This document shows, one piece after another, positions 33,505 to 44,270 of a DNA stretch of 64,000 nt (position 1 is its first letter; every line of letters begins with the position of its first letter). Origin of the DNA: Fremontodendron californicum (taxonomy: Eukaryota > Streptophyta > Magnoliopsida > Malvales > Malvaceae); assembly GCA_030761205.1 (NCBI GenBank), contig JAULJL010000005.1, positions 2,567,501 to 2,631,500 on the forward strand, read 5' to 3'. The notes under the pieces are model-generated. The model was not told where the DNA came from. It made no database searches and saw only the letters and a program-made list of their open reading frames with translations. A program made the translations under genes and the position numbers.

Positions 33505-33955
33505 TGTTAAAGTCAACAACTCCTCTAGAATTCTCTCATCTAGAATTCTCTCCAAACTTTATTATTTCTCTAGGTTTTTCTAAAATTTTCTTAAGTCTTC
33601 TTTCTAAAGTTCTCTCTAGATTTTTTATTGTTCTTTCTCTAGAATATTAAACCAACACACTAGAACATTCTAGGTTGGTTTAGTAACCAACATAGAAAGC
33701 TATAAATAGGGTGGGATGTAAGTTGTTAGATGTAGAGTGGTGAGTAGAGAGAAAAAGGAAGAAAAAGATATGAGTGAAAGAGTGAAGTTGTGAGTGCATA
33801 TTAAAAGAGTGTGTCTAGAGTATATTTGGTCTTTTCTCATATTAATAAAAGAGTTGTTTTTCGGAAGTTACTGTAGCATCCCGAGATAAAGTTACTGTAG
33901 CAAATCGGTACTGTAGCACAAAACTATAATTGGTACCGAGAGTCAAAAATCAACA
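33505..33955 (+). repeat. 3' LTR
   Basis: Same length as the 5' LTR, offset by 2373 bp, with visible differences limited to a few transitions (for example in CTAGAGTT/CTAAAGTT and GTATGTTT/GTATATTT). Confidence 0.95.
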
Positions 33956-34503
33956 GTTTAAGCCATTAATTATCTTTGGTTTATCCATTTTGTTCCACTT
34001 TTCTGGCAAACAAACTGAGATTTGGTCATTGAAGAGCATTGTTCAGTAATCTGTTATTTTCTTTTAGCATGGCCATGATTAGTCAAGGTTGTAGGATTAG
34101 GAATGAAATGGCTGCAAAATATGGTGTTTAAGCATTCTGGAAATCAAGGAAGAAGATAAAATAAAATAAAATAAAATAAAAAGGGTACAAAATTGTTAAT
34201 AGTGTTAGTATTAAATTTAAGGGGAAAATACCATAAGATAGTTAAATGTAAGATTTTAAACAACCACAAAGGTATTTTTATGGAGTTTACCCTTTTGAAT
34301 AAAGTTCTAATTGGGATGTTATTTGTTATATATAGCTGATCCATTAATAAATTAAAAAGTTGTTAACAGTTAAGCACTTCAATTTTGCAAATAATTACTA
34401 AATCTTCCTAGGTGTTTCAAATTGCAAGAAATATACTCAATTCCAACAAATTACAACTCAATCTGTTGTTCTAGAAGGAGCCCCTTAAATTTATACTAAA
34501 AAA
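33956..34503. other. Spacer downstream of the retrotransposon
   Basis: Continues the sequence interrupted by the retrotransposon. It has an AAAATAAAATAAAAT run near 34157-34180 and no gene. Confidence 0.4.
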
Positions 34504-34823
34504 AAGGCCATCAATGAAGAAAATGTGGGCATGTGAGTTAAATGATTTTGGTTTCAATAAGGTATGATTTTAAAAATAAAAAAAAATAAAAACTATGTAA
34601 AGTCTCTATACATTTAGCTTGCTCTTAATAAACTTAATCAACTCCAAGTGAATGTCCTTTTTATCATTTTACTAGGCAAGCTTTGAAGATTGCACATAAG
34701 ATACATTTTAAAAATAACCTTACTCGATTATATTATGGTTTGTATATTTTAATTTGTAGCTTAAATTGTGAGTTGAGGTGGATGGCAATGTAAAAATGCA
34801 AACATTTCTTCTTTTATTTGTAA

Positions 34824-35957
34824 CTAGATTAGACCCCCGCCGCGATGCCGCGGAAATCAAATGTTAAATATACGATGACAACATTTCTAAAAACAAAAAT
34901 TAACAATTAAACAAAAAAAAATTAATATTTTTTAAAATAGCAAAAGAGAACTGTCATAACAATTTAAAGTTATAAACAATTTGTAAAGTCAAATTAAAAG
35001 ATAAATCTAAGTGAAACAAATTTTATCCTAAATTGAATCACAATGACAAACTATGTAAAATATAAAATGAATTGAGACACGACACGAACACAACATAGAA
35101 AAAATAATTAAAACACAACACGAAAAATTCAATAAGAATACACGAACATGTAAAAATATACATAAAATGAATTATTAACGTGTAAAAATTTATAGTACTT
35201 TATATATATTATTAACGTGTAAAATCTTATAATACTTTGAAGGGGAAAAAACACGAACACATCAAAAACACACAAATTTTTCTCTAAATCGAATCACTAT
35301 GACAAATCATGCAAAATATGTCATGAATTGCGATACGACACGAACACACAATTTTTTCTCTAAATTGAATCACAATGAAAAACTATGTAAAATATTAAAT
35401 GAATTGAAACACGACACGAACATAACATAGGAAAAAAATAAGTAAAACACAACACGGAAAATAACATGAACACAAACACAAAAATGAAAAATAATTAAAA
35501 CACAACACAAAAAATAACATAAACACGACACGAATATACGAACGTCTAAAAATATACATAAAACGAATTATTAACGTATAAAAATTTATAATACTTTGAA
35601 AAAAACGAACACGAACACTTCACAAACACAAAATAAGAAAAATAACACAACACAAAAAATAACACAAACACAATACGGATACACGAACATTTAAAAATAT
35701 ACATAAAATGAATTATTAACGTGTAAAAGTTTATGTAAATTTATAATATTTTAAATACAAAAAATGAACACGAATACACAAATTTTTCTCATTTTTTCTC
35801 CTTCCTTCTTTCCTACCATCTTTCTTTTCTTTTCTTATTTTTTTTTTCTTTTTTTTCTCCCCTCACCAACTAAAAAAAATAAGCACACCAAAAAAAAAAA
35901 CTTTGACACGTGGGTAGGCTAACTTTGCGTCAAAAACTATAAAATTTATCTTTAGGA
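34824..35957 (-). mobile_element. Non-autonomous Helitron with paralogous empty site
   Basis: Read on the minus strand the element starts TCCTAAAG and ends with a hairpin CCGCG-GCAT-CGCGG, then 13-14 bases further CTAG. It sits exactly between A and T: GGGAA before and TTACAAAT after. Copy B (43143/43144) has the uninterrupted GGGAATTACAAAT. TC start, 3' hairpin, CTAG end, A/T insertion and no target duplication are the full Helitron signature. It carries no RepHel gene. The inside is repeats of ACACGACACGAACACAACA-type sequence. Confidence 0.88.
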
Positions 35958-36520
35958 TTCCCATCATCCAAGACTCCCCTGTTTTAGTAACCTCCGAAGG
36001 ATTGCTAATTTGCGACTTACTGTTTGTCACCCTTCTTACCTTTGAAATATTTAAATGACAGTGTATCATGTCTAAGACCTTCCCATCTGGTTTGAAACAT
36101 TCGGTTTAAATTGAAATGAATTATTAACGTGTAAAAGTTTATGTAAATTTATAATATTTTAAATACAAAAAATGAACACGAATACACAAATTTTTCTCAT
36201 TTTTTCTCCTTCCTTCTTTCCTACCATCTTTCTTTTCTTTTCTTTTTTTTTTTTCTTTTTTTTCTCCCCTCACCAACTAAAAAAAATAAGCCCACCAAAA
36301 AAAAAACTTTGACACGTGGGTAGGCTAACTTTGCGTCAAAAACTATAAAATTTATCTTTAGGATTCCCATCATCCAAGACTCCCCTGTTTTAGTAACCTC
36401 CGAAGGATTGCCAATTTGCGACTTACTGTTTGTCACCCTTCTTACCTTTGAAATATTTAAATGACAGTGTATCATGTCTAAGACCTTCCCATATGGTTTG
36501 AAACATTCGGTTTAAATTGA
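35703..36520. repeat. 408 bp tandem duplication across a Helitron edge
   Basis: About 35703-36110 and 36111-36520 are nearly identical at an offset of 408 bp. Each unit spans the Helitron 5' part, the junction and the flank, so the duplication occurred after the Helitron insertion. Confidence 0.88.
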
Positions 36521-36679
36521 ATCGGATGTGGATATGATTTTTATAATTTGAATGGATCTAGTTTGATTCGGATTATTGTTTATTTAATAAAAATATATTT
36601 TTTATTTAAATTTAATTACAAAAATGTATAAAAATTAATATAAAAATTAATATTTCAATATTTTTTAAATGGATTATTA

Positions 36680-37190
36680 TCGGTCAAATTGTACTATTAA
36701 TCCTTGTACTATACTTAAAATGCGGATTTAATCCCTCTACTAAAATTCGAAAAATTTTGGTACCTATACTTTTCGAGATTTTACATTTCAGTCCAATTTT
36801 AAACAGTATCAAATTTTCACCGTTAAGTATGCTGATGTGACGTTGACCTTGATGACGTGAAATTTTTTTCCACGTGGCTTACTAACTTAGATAATCAAAT
36901 GATGTAATTAGTCCATGTCCTTATATCAAAATATGAATTTAGTCCCTCTACAATGATTTCAAAATTTTTTTGTACCTGTACTTTCCAATCTTAAGTTCCA
37001 TTTATTTTACAAAAATCAGCTCTGAAAAATATTTTTTGAAAAATAAAAATATAATATTTATATTAATATTAATATTTAAAATAATATTATTTTATTAATA
37101 TAAATATTAAAAAGAGTAATATTTATTCGTAAAATATTAAAAATATTTATACTATTAAAATATAAAACAGTAACATTTAGTTGGCTTATA
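36680..37190. other. MITE-like single arm and AT-rich DNA
   Basis: Begins AATTGTACTATTAATCCTTG and contains GATGTGACGTTGACC, a pattern common in plant foldback MULE MITEs and similar to one arm of 1436-2154. No opposite arm was found, so ends cannot be set. No gene. Confidence 0.4.
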
Positions 37191-37382
37191 AGTTATGCTT
37201 AAACAATATCAACAAAAAAATTAATTAATTAAACCTCAAAAAGTTTAACTTATATTAGAATGATCTTAAAAAATTATTTTTTAGGTATCGATTAAAAACA
37301 TTCCATTTCATATTTATTTAGAGATTCATAAATAATATCATACATTCACAAAAAACAAATTAATTCTCATTAGTTTTTTTAA

Positions 37383-38165
37383 ACCTAGTTAATGGAATTA
37401 ATATATGGGAAAAAAAATCAAAACTTGCTTTTCTATATGTTGATCCTTCATTTTTTGTGTTTCCCCCTCTTACATATTTTAAACTTATTTCATGGAATAA
37501 GATTTTTATAGGCCAAAAAAAAAATGAAACAAGTTAACGGATATATATACATATATATATATATATATACGCATATATATAACTCGTATGTATTAATGTA
37601 GAGAAGTTTTTGCCCATACAAATGGCTATCCATGGCGGTTTCTTTTCCAAAATGATATTTTTTCTTGTCCGATATGCGTAAATGGAACAATTGGTTTTGA
37701 CAAAGATCCTTGCCCGACATGCGTAAATGGAACAAGACTCCTAGCCTCGTTGAACAATATCTCTTTTCTGATGCTGGAAGTTGGACTTCTCCAAGCTCAC
37801 TACTTCAATATGAAACGAGTTTTTAAGACTGATTTCCCTGATAAACCTCCTAAGCCATTTAACTATACCGGCGCACCATTTACAGCCAATCTTGGTACTA
37901 CACATGGCACAAGATTTAGCAAGATTGCTTTCAATTCTACAGTTGAGCTAGTACTACAAGACATCAATCTTCTAACAGTTGAATAATATCTATTCCATCT
38001 CCATGACTATAACTTTTTTTTTCTATAAAAAACTTATTTCATGAAATAAATTAAAAATATATATATATAAGAGGAAGAAACACAAAAAAGAAAAGACCAA
38101 CAGATAGAAAAGCAAACTTTGAGTTTTTTTCATATATTAATTCCATTAACTTATTTACAATTAAC
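37383..38165 (+). mobile_element. Foldback element with a captured laccase fragment
   Basis: A left arm (about 37383-37518) and a right arm (about 38010-38165) are inverted copies: both contain TTAATGGAATTAATATATG, TTGCTTTTCTAT.TGTTG, TTTTTTGTGTTTC and TTATTTCATG.AATAAG. Between them are a TA microsatellite and a laccase exon fragment. This is the structure of a Pack-type (gene-capturing) terminal-inverted-repeat element. The outer ends and target duplication could not be set. Confidence 0.65.
37687..37986 (+). pseudogene. Laccase fragment
   Basis: An open frame of about 95 codons matches the middle of plant laccases (multicopper oxidases of lignin polymerisation): DPCPTCVNGTRLLASLNNIS, LLQAHYFNMKRVFKTDFPDK, PPKPFNYTGAPFTANLG, and NSTVELVLQDINLL. 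It stops just before the HPIHLHG copper-binding motif, so no copper ligands are present. There is no start codon context or other laccase exon nearby. Upstream a short repeat of TGCGTAAATGGAACAA occurs. It is a captured fragment and not an enzyme gene. Confidence 0.85.
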
Positions 38166-38399
38166 TTATTTTAAAAAGTTGATAAAAAATATAGAATAAG
38201 AAGATTTTAAAAAAGTAATGGAAACATAACTTATTTGATTCATGTAATTATTTAAAAAAATATATATTTATATTTTTGAATTTTGAATTTTTGCATGTAT
38301 AATCTTGAACGAAATAATTTTTTTTAATGATTAATATAAAAAAAAATTTATATTTGCTAATTAATAATAAAATTGTATGAACATAACATATTTATTGGA

Positions 38400-38503
38400 G
38401 TAATTAAAAAGACAAACTAATAATGTAAGAAACCATCATAATATAATATTATCTTACAAACTAATAATGTAAGAAACCATCATAATATAATATTATCTTA
38501 CTT
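38400..38503. repeat. 46 bp tandem duplication
   Basis: ACAAACTAATAATGTAAGAA and the following bases up to ATTATCTTA occur twice in direct succession. No function is evident. Confidence 0.8.
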
Positions 38504-38723
38504 TTCCGTCCTCTGCTCATCGATGGGATGGGATTTTGCTATTGATCCAGACCTGCTAGATCCAGGCACTGCAGCATATGCAATCGATGTGTTGCCGCTT
38601 TGATCATCATTGTGGATGGATGGTTTGACATCTTAATCTATTCTTTTCTTCTTTATTTTACTTCGTGTAGCGAGTTGTTCAATGTACAAGACGTTAAAAA
38701 ATCTGAATCTCTTGTGATGTCAA

Positions 38724-39107
38724 GGTTTAAGCACCGATTACTGTAATAAAAAAATAATTTAATTTTTATATTATAAAAATAATTAATTTAATTTTTATAT
38801 AATTAAAATAGATGTAAATAAATAAAATTGATAACGATATTAATAAAAAATCGTTAAAATGTTGATGTGGACTCGTAAAATCTAATAGATTTAGATATAT
38901 TCCAAGTTATATTTTATTCCAAGTCATTAATTCTATTAGATTTTACGAGTCAATCTCAGCATTTTAACGATTTTTCATTAACACCGTTATCAATTTTACT
39001 TATTTACAACTATTTTAATTGTACAATAATTAAATTACTCACTTTTATAATACAAAAATTAAATTATTTTTTTTACTACAATATAAAGATTACGTGAGTA
39101 CCTAAAC
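38724..39107. mobile_element. Foldback MITE related to 1436-2154
   Basis: Inverted arms sharing AATAATTTAATTTTTATATT, AAAATTGATAACG.TATTAA and AATCGTTAAAATG, with a centre around TCTATTAGATTTTACGAGTC and its complement. The AATTGATAAC and CGT.TAAA blocks also occur in the element at 1436. The 9 bp flanks are not a convincing match. Confidence 0.6.
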
Positions 39108-39239
39108 TCTACTTAAATGGTGTTACTTATTGCAGAATAACTGTATAGGGGAGAGAAATACCCGATACTTCTTGGGTTTTCTTTAATGGTGAGTTCTGCA
39201 CTATATATCAGCAGCTAGCAATTTATTCAGTTTGCTTAA

Positions 39240-40080
39240 TTTCCTTTTACATTTTTGTTCACCCTTCTGCTGGATAGATACTTAGAGTGGTAATGTTCAC
39301 TTGGAGAAAATGAGCAGCCTTTAATTACTAGGTGGAAACCACCCATCACTACAGCTTTATTCTGTCAATTATTTGGGTCATAGTCAAGGTTTTGTCATTA
39401 ACTATGACTGGAGCTTTTGAACATCCAATTTCCATTAATGTATTCTAGTTGTAAGTATCAAAGTTGCATTAATTTTGGTCCGACTGATGATCTAAATCTA
39501 GTAATTAAGCAGTGTCTGCTGTTTATCCCTTAATATAAAGCACTTGTTCTTTTGAGGCTTTGTTTGAGATTGTTCCCTACTTGTCCATGCATAACTTGTC
39601 CTGGTATATGAGTTACAACATAAGCAGCTTTTCCATTTTATTGTTCAAAATTCATACTAAATTCATATTTAGCATTCTGCAGGCATTTCCTTCTTTGCAT
39701 GTACGGGACGATTGAAAGAATTGAGAGTTGTAAATATTTTAACAGGTAAATCAATTTGGACTAAGGTTTTGTAGTTTCTTAATGATCTACAGGCTAAACG
39801 TTCCATGCCATTTTCTTTGTTTTTCCAGTTTATTATGGTGTAGATAATTCTTTTGGCAGTTTAGTTCCTCAATAATATTGTTCAGGTCAGTGTCGTCATA
39901 TATGCTATTATCTGAATTTTTGCTAATGTTTTCATTATTTCGAGATATTTCTGCTTTAGATTTTGGGTCTTGCAGTAGATCTTTGGAGTTTAATAAATTG
40001 TCTTTTGGTTTTCGCAGTGGCCGTTGGGCTCATATAACACCGAAATACTTCTTATGGTGTTAAATCATTGCTATAGTTTC
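39240..40080 (+). pseudogene. Duplicated gene fragment of unknown family, copy A
   Basis: 39271-39960 is repeated at 45240-45940. Both have exon-like pieces bounded by plausible splice signals. Near 39683 (after GCAG) a short frame ends at a GTAAATC donor; the B copy encodes a longer hydrophobic stretch there (GTIAIGLVLAGRLKELRVV). A second piece after TTTCCAG near 39830 would encode VYYGVDNSFGSLVPQ and ends CAG before GT. Copy A has lost 29 nt between two GGAC repeats in the first piece. I do not recognise the parent gene. Confidence 0.4.
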
Positions 40081-40364
40081 TCTCTTATTGGCGGGTTTCT
40101 TTGCATATCATGCTGACATCTAGTTGCAACTTGGCTTTACTGGCTAACTTCTTTTTTCCTCTTTTTTTCTCGAGTTTTGATTGAGTTACATGAGATTGGA
40201 TTTTATATACATAAAAATGATTCTGCCAATAATATGTTTATATCAGTATATCTTCTGTTTGGATTGCAAGTAAAAATATCGTAACTTCAGCTCATTTAAT
40301 TCTGCAATTTCTTCAATTTTTTTTTTTTTTTTTTGATATGGGACTCACTGGCCATTTTATTTAA

Positions 40365-40902
40365 GGGTAAATTTGAAAAAGATATCATCAACAATATAAT
40401 ACAATAATTGTAAAATGATATAATGAATAAGAATTATCTGAAAAAAAAAAATTATTAATAAGAAAATTATAAAAATAAAATTATTCTTGATAAAAAAAAA
40501 TTACTTTTTTTTATTTTTTAATTTATTTTTTAATTAAAAAATAATTTTTTTGAAAATAATTTTTTTTTTAATTTTAAAAAATCAATTTTTAAAATTTTTT
40601 ATTTACTTTTTTTAATTAAAAAATTTTAAAAAATAAAAATAATATTGTTAAAAGTAATCTTTCTTTATTTTTTTAAATTTTAAAAAAAATATTTAAATAT
40701 TTTATTTTTTAAATTTATTTTTAATTAAAATTTTTAAAAAATAATATTTTTTTAGTGGAAGAGAAAAAAATAGATTTTTTTATTAAGAGTAATTTTATTT
40801 TTATAATAATTTTATAATAGTTTTTTTTTTAATAATTTTTATTTATTAGATAATTTAATAATTATGTTGAAAGCATATTTTTTATATTTATCTTTTATTT
40901 AA
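40365..40902. mobile_element. AT-rich foldback MITE, copy 2
   Basis: Left end GGGTAAATTTGAAAAAGATA and right end TTTTTATATTTATCTTTT. The arms share TATAATGAATAAGAATTAT-like sequence and its complement. The centre is poly-A/T. Confidence 0.6.
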
Positions 40903-40936
40903 TGTGATTACTAAAAACGTGTAACGTTCTGATTTT

Positions 40937-41090
40937 GGTCTTATCCCCCAATGAGAGGACCCCACGCACCAATCAATTCGAAGGAACCCCACCGCTTCGA
41001 AAGGTCGACAGATTAGCCAATTGAGAACAGGTGGGGCTTTGGAGTACAATAATTAAAAACCACCGAATGTAGATAGCATAAAATGTATAA
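40937..41090. repeat. Orphan copy of the NLR2 upstream region
   Basis: About 150 bp matching 57535-57690: ACCCCACGCACCAATCAA, CGAAGGAACC, TTCGAAAGGTC and TGGGGCTTTGGAGTACAATA are shared in order. At 57.5 kb this block lies about 500 bp upstream of the CC-NB-ARC-LRR gene. Here no NLR follows. Confidence 0.75.
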
Positions 41091-41642
41091 GTACGAATTA
41101 AAGATTATTTTTTATTATTTTAAAAAAATATTTTATATTTAATATATTATTTTTATTAAATTAAAAAAATTATATATTAATTATATATTTTTTTATCCAT
41201 ATATATATCATTTTAATTAGTATCATTAAGTATAGATTAATATGTCTCAAAATGTATTAAGAAAAATGTTAAGGTGTCGATTAAAGTAAAATATAAAAAA
41301 TTAATTATTTTTTTAATTAAGTAATAGTAATGTGTTAAATACAATTGAAGAATTCACTACTACAGAATTATAGGCTGTTGATATCGAAGAATTTCAGCTC
41401 AATGATACATACTACAGAAAAAGGCCATCATTGAAGAAAATGTGGGCATGTGAATTGAATGATTTTGGTTTCAATAAGGTATGAGTTAAAAAAAAAATAA
41501 ATGTAAAGTCTCTATACATTTAGTTTGCTCTTAATAAATTAAGGTCTAGTTTAGCATTGCTGTTGCGGTTTGAAAAAACTTGGTTTGAAAAAAGTGTGTT
41601 TGAAAAGTGTTTTGAAAGATTACTGTGAAAAAGTGTGGTTTG

Positions 41643-42432
41643 GAGGAAACTCCTTCAATTGAGACCATTAGCAGCTTAATTTACCTATCAGAATAATTGA
41701 AGATTAGCTTGGAAATTTCCTGGGGACAGGTTTTCAGTGGCTAAAGTGTGGCAGCAAATCAGGCCAAGGCAGCCAAAGGTGGATTGGGATAGATTGGTAT
41801 GGTATGCCTACCATATTCCAAGGCATTCCCAAATATCATGGATGGCAATTCAGAACAAGCTCCCTACAAAAGATCGATTGATCGAATGGGGAATGGATCT
41901 AAATGGAACTTGTGATATGTGCAGTCAACAAATGGAGACTCGAGATCATTTATTCTTTGAGTGTGAGTATTCTAAGGCTGTATGGAGGGAGATTCTACAC
42001 CTATGTAAGCTTCATAGAGTCATCAGAAGCTGGGACTTTGAAGTTCAATGGGCAAAGAGGAAGCTAAAGGGTAAATCTCTTATTGCTACAGTGCTTCGAA
42101 TTGCTTGGAATGCTCTCATATATCATGTATGGAGGGAGAGGAATAACCGCAGGTTTGGTAAACAATCTCAGCAATGTATGCAAATGCTTGAGAAAATCAA
42201 GGAGGAGGTTAGCTATAGACTAGGGGGGATGAAAACCATAAATGATGATACTGTTAATAGAGATTTGCATGTAGCATGGGGGTTAAAAAGCTCACTGATA
42301 GCATAATTGGTTCTTAGCTATGTAATGAAGAGATTGTAAAATAGTACATTTGTTTTGCCAGCTATGCTGATTGTATTGATGTAGCAGTGCATGCTGCTTT
42401 TAGATAAATAAAAACTTTGCTTATCCAAAAAA
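41643..42432 (+). mobile_element. 5'-truncated LINE insertion
   Basis: A 790 bp insertion flanked by a 16 bp direct repeat GAAAAAGTGTGGTTTG (41627-41642 and 42433-42448), ending in an A-rich tail after ATAAATAAAAACTTTG. It carries only the end of a LINE ORF2. The long target duplication, tail and 5' truncation are characteristic of target-primed reverse transcription. Confidence 0.88.
41701..42306 (+). pseudogene. LINE ORF2 C-terminus with zf-RVT domain
   Basis: An open frame of about 200 codons beginning within WKFPGDRFSVAKVWQQI. It shows the zf-RVT (reverse-transcriptase-associated zinc-binding) pattern: SWMAIQNKLPTKDRLIEWGM, then CDMCSQQMETRDHLFFECEY with conserved Cys, His and Cys, and WREI. 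The tail contains RIAWNALIYHVWRERNNRRF. The endonuclease and reverse transcriptase domains are missing because of the truncation. There is no proper start codon. Not a host gene. Confidence 0.88.
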
Positions 42433-43689
42433 GAAAAAGTGTGGTTTGAGATTTTTGAATGTTTAGCATTGCTGTGAAAAAATGCTGTGAGAAGATAAAA
42501 TGTCTAAAAAGGATATCATATTAAAAAATAATGAATAAGTTATTTTTAATACTAATTGAGTAAATTAATATTTTTTTTTATATAAATAAAATTCTTTCAT
42601 CTTATAAATAATTATTATATTCTTTTTATAATTTTAAAATATATAAATATATCATAAGTTGATAACATTTTATATTTAAGATAAAATCTACAAAATAACA
42701 ATTATGTATACATCATATAATATACAAAAAATATATATATAAATATGTAATATATAAATTATTTAAAGGGTATAAAAATCATTATGCATACAAAATATAA
42801 AAATTGAACCGCAAACACACATTCAAAGTGTGTTTGCGATTGGCTCAAAAATTTCAGTCAAAACACACTTATTTTGTAATTGTTGAGTTGTTTAGGATTG
42901 AGGTGGCTGCCAAAAAGAGCTTTTCGGCAGCCAACCACAATCCTAAACGAGCCCTAAATCAACTCCAAGTGAATGTGCTTTTTACCATGTTACTAGGCAA
43001 ACTTTGAAGATTGCACATAAGATTCATTTTTAAAATAACCTTACTCGATTATATTATGGTTGCGTATTTTAATTTGTAGCTTAAATTGTGAGTTGAGGTG
43101 GATGGCAATCTAAAAATGGAAACATTTTTTCTTTTATTTGTAATTCCCATCATCCAAGACTCCCATGTTTTAGTAACCTCCGAAGGATTGCCAATTTGCA
43201 ACTTGCTGTCTGTCACCTTTCTTACCTCTGAATTATTTAAATGATAGTGTTTCATTCTAAGACCTATTCAAGGTTCTCGTCCGATTTGAAAAGTTCGATT
43301 TAAATTAAATTGAATTTAGATATGATTTTATAATTTGGATAAATTTTGAATTATTATTAATTTAATAAAAATATATATTTTATTTAAATTTAATTATAAA
43401 ATATATTAATATTAATATAAAAAATTAATATTTTAATATTTTTTAAATGAATTATTATCATATACACTGACAATAAATTTTTTTTTAACTCCACAGAAAA
43501 AAAAATTTATCACATATCCTTAAATTATATTTATAAAAGTAAAAAATAAATAAATAAAACATATAATAATTTTTTAATTTCACTTATAAAATTAAAATTT
43601 TATCATCTATAACATTATATAATTTTGTCTACACAAGTTCACCAAGATGCGACATGTGACATTTTTCCTTTTTTTGGAGGGAAAAGAGA

Positions 43690-44270
43690 AAAAAGAGGAA
43701 AAAAAAAAAAGAGAAAGAAACAAAATGATAAAAATTTGTGTGTTTATATTCGTGTTATTTTTTGTGTCTAAAATATTATAAATTTATATAAACTTTTACA
43801 CGTTATTAATTCATTTTATGTATATTTTGACACGTTTATGTATTCGTGTAATGTTCACGTTATTTTCGTGTTGTGTTTTAATTATTTTTTTATGCTGTGT
43901 TCGTGTCGTGTCTCAATTCATTTCATATTTTGCATAATTTATCATTGTGATTCAATTTAGAAAAAAAAATTGTGTGTTTATGTGGTGTCTCAATTTATTG
44001 CATATTTTGTGTAATTTGTTATAGTGATTCAATTTAGAGAAATATTTGTGTGTTCGTGACGTGTTATTTTTGTGTGTTTAAAGTATTATAAAATTATATA
44101 AATTTTACACGTTAATAATTCGTTTTATATATATTTTGACACGTTTGTATATTTGTGTCGTGTTCATGTTATTTTTCGTATCGTCTCGTTTTTAATTATT
44201 TTCTCATTTTACGTTTGTGTTGTATCTCAATTCATCTCATATTTTCCATAATTTATTAAAGTGATTCGAT
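43690..44270 (+). repeat. Helitron-related fragment
   Basis: Shares the order of motifs of the 34824-35957 Helitron in opposite orientation: a GAAAAGAGAAAAAAGAGG-type purine tract, then ATTTGTGTGTTTATATTCGTG, ACACGTTATTAATTCATTTT and GTGTCGTGTCTCAATTCAT. The 3' hairpin and CTAG end are absent. Confidence 0.55.

Larger units (their letters stand above)
31132..33955 (+). mobile_element. Intact Gag-only LTR retrotransposon (TR-GAG type)
   Basis: Two 451 bp LTRs (31132-31582 and 33505-33955) start TGTTAAAGTC and end AATCAACA. Only about three differences between them were noticed. A perfect 5 bp target duplication GTTTA flanks the element (31127-31131 and 33956-33960). The primer site TGGTATCAGAGC (31586-31597) matches initiator Met tRNA. 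A purine tract GAGGGGGAG precedes the 3' LTR. Between the LTRs is only a gag gene, with no protease, integrase or reverse transcriptase, so it depends on a copia-type partner in trans. Confidence 0.95.
34504..36680. repeat. Segmental duplication, copy A
   Basis: 34504-34823 plus 35958-36680 align with 41419-43460 (copy B), for example AGAAAATGTGGGCATGTGA, TTGCACATAAGATACATTTT and TCCCATCATCCAAGACTCCC. Copy A holds a Helitron that B lacks. Copy B holds a PIF/Harbinger-like element with a LINE that A lacks. A further shared block is 39240-39960 (A) and 45220-45940 (B). Confidence 0.8.
41543..42954. mobile_element. PIF/Harbinger-like element hosting a LINE
   Basis: Ends GGTCTAGTTTAGCATTG and (from the right) GGGCTCGTTTAGGATTGTGG, flanked by TAA at 41540-41542 and 42955-42957, the 3 bp target duplication of PIF/Harbinger elements. 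Copy A at the same point reads AAACTTAATCAACTCC without an insertion. Near the right end are two hairpins, CGCAAACACAC/GTGTGTTTGCG and GGCTGCC/GGCAGCC. Without the nested LINE it is about 606 bp and has no transposase. Confidence 0.75.
41419..43460. repeat. Segmental duplication, copy B
   Basis: Aligns with 34504-36680 as described for copy A, interrupted at 41543-42954 by a DNA transposon. It preserves the Helitron empty site at 43143/43144. Confidence 0.8.

Noticed and set aside
37750..37986. A functional small laccase gene
   Set aside because: No signal peptide, no copper ligands and no other exons; it is a fragment flanked by inverted arms.
41737..42306. A host zinc-binding protein gene
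   Set aside because: The zf-RVT pattern, absent start codon, A-rich tail and 16 bp target duplication show a truncated LINE.
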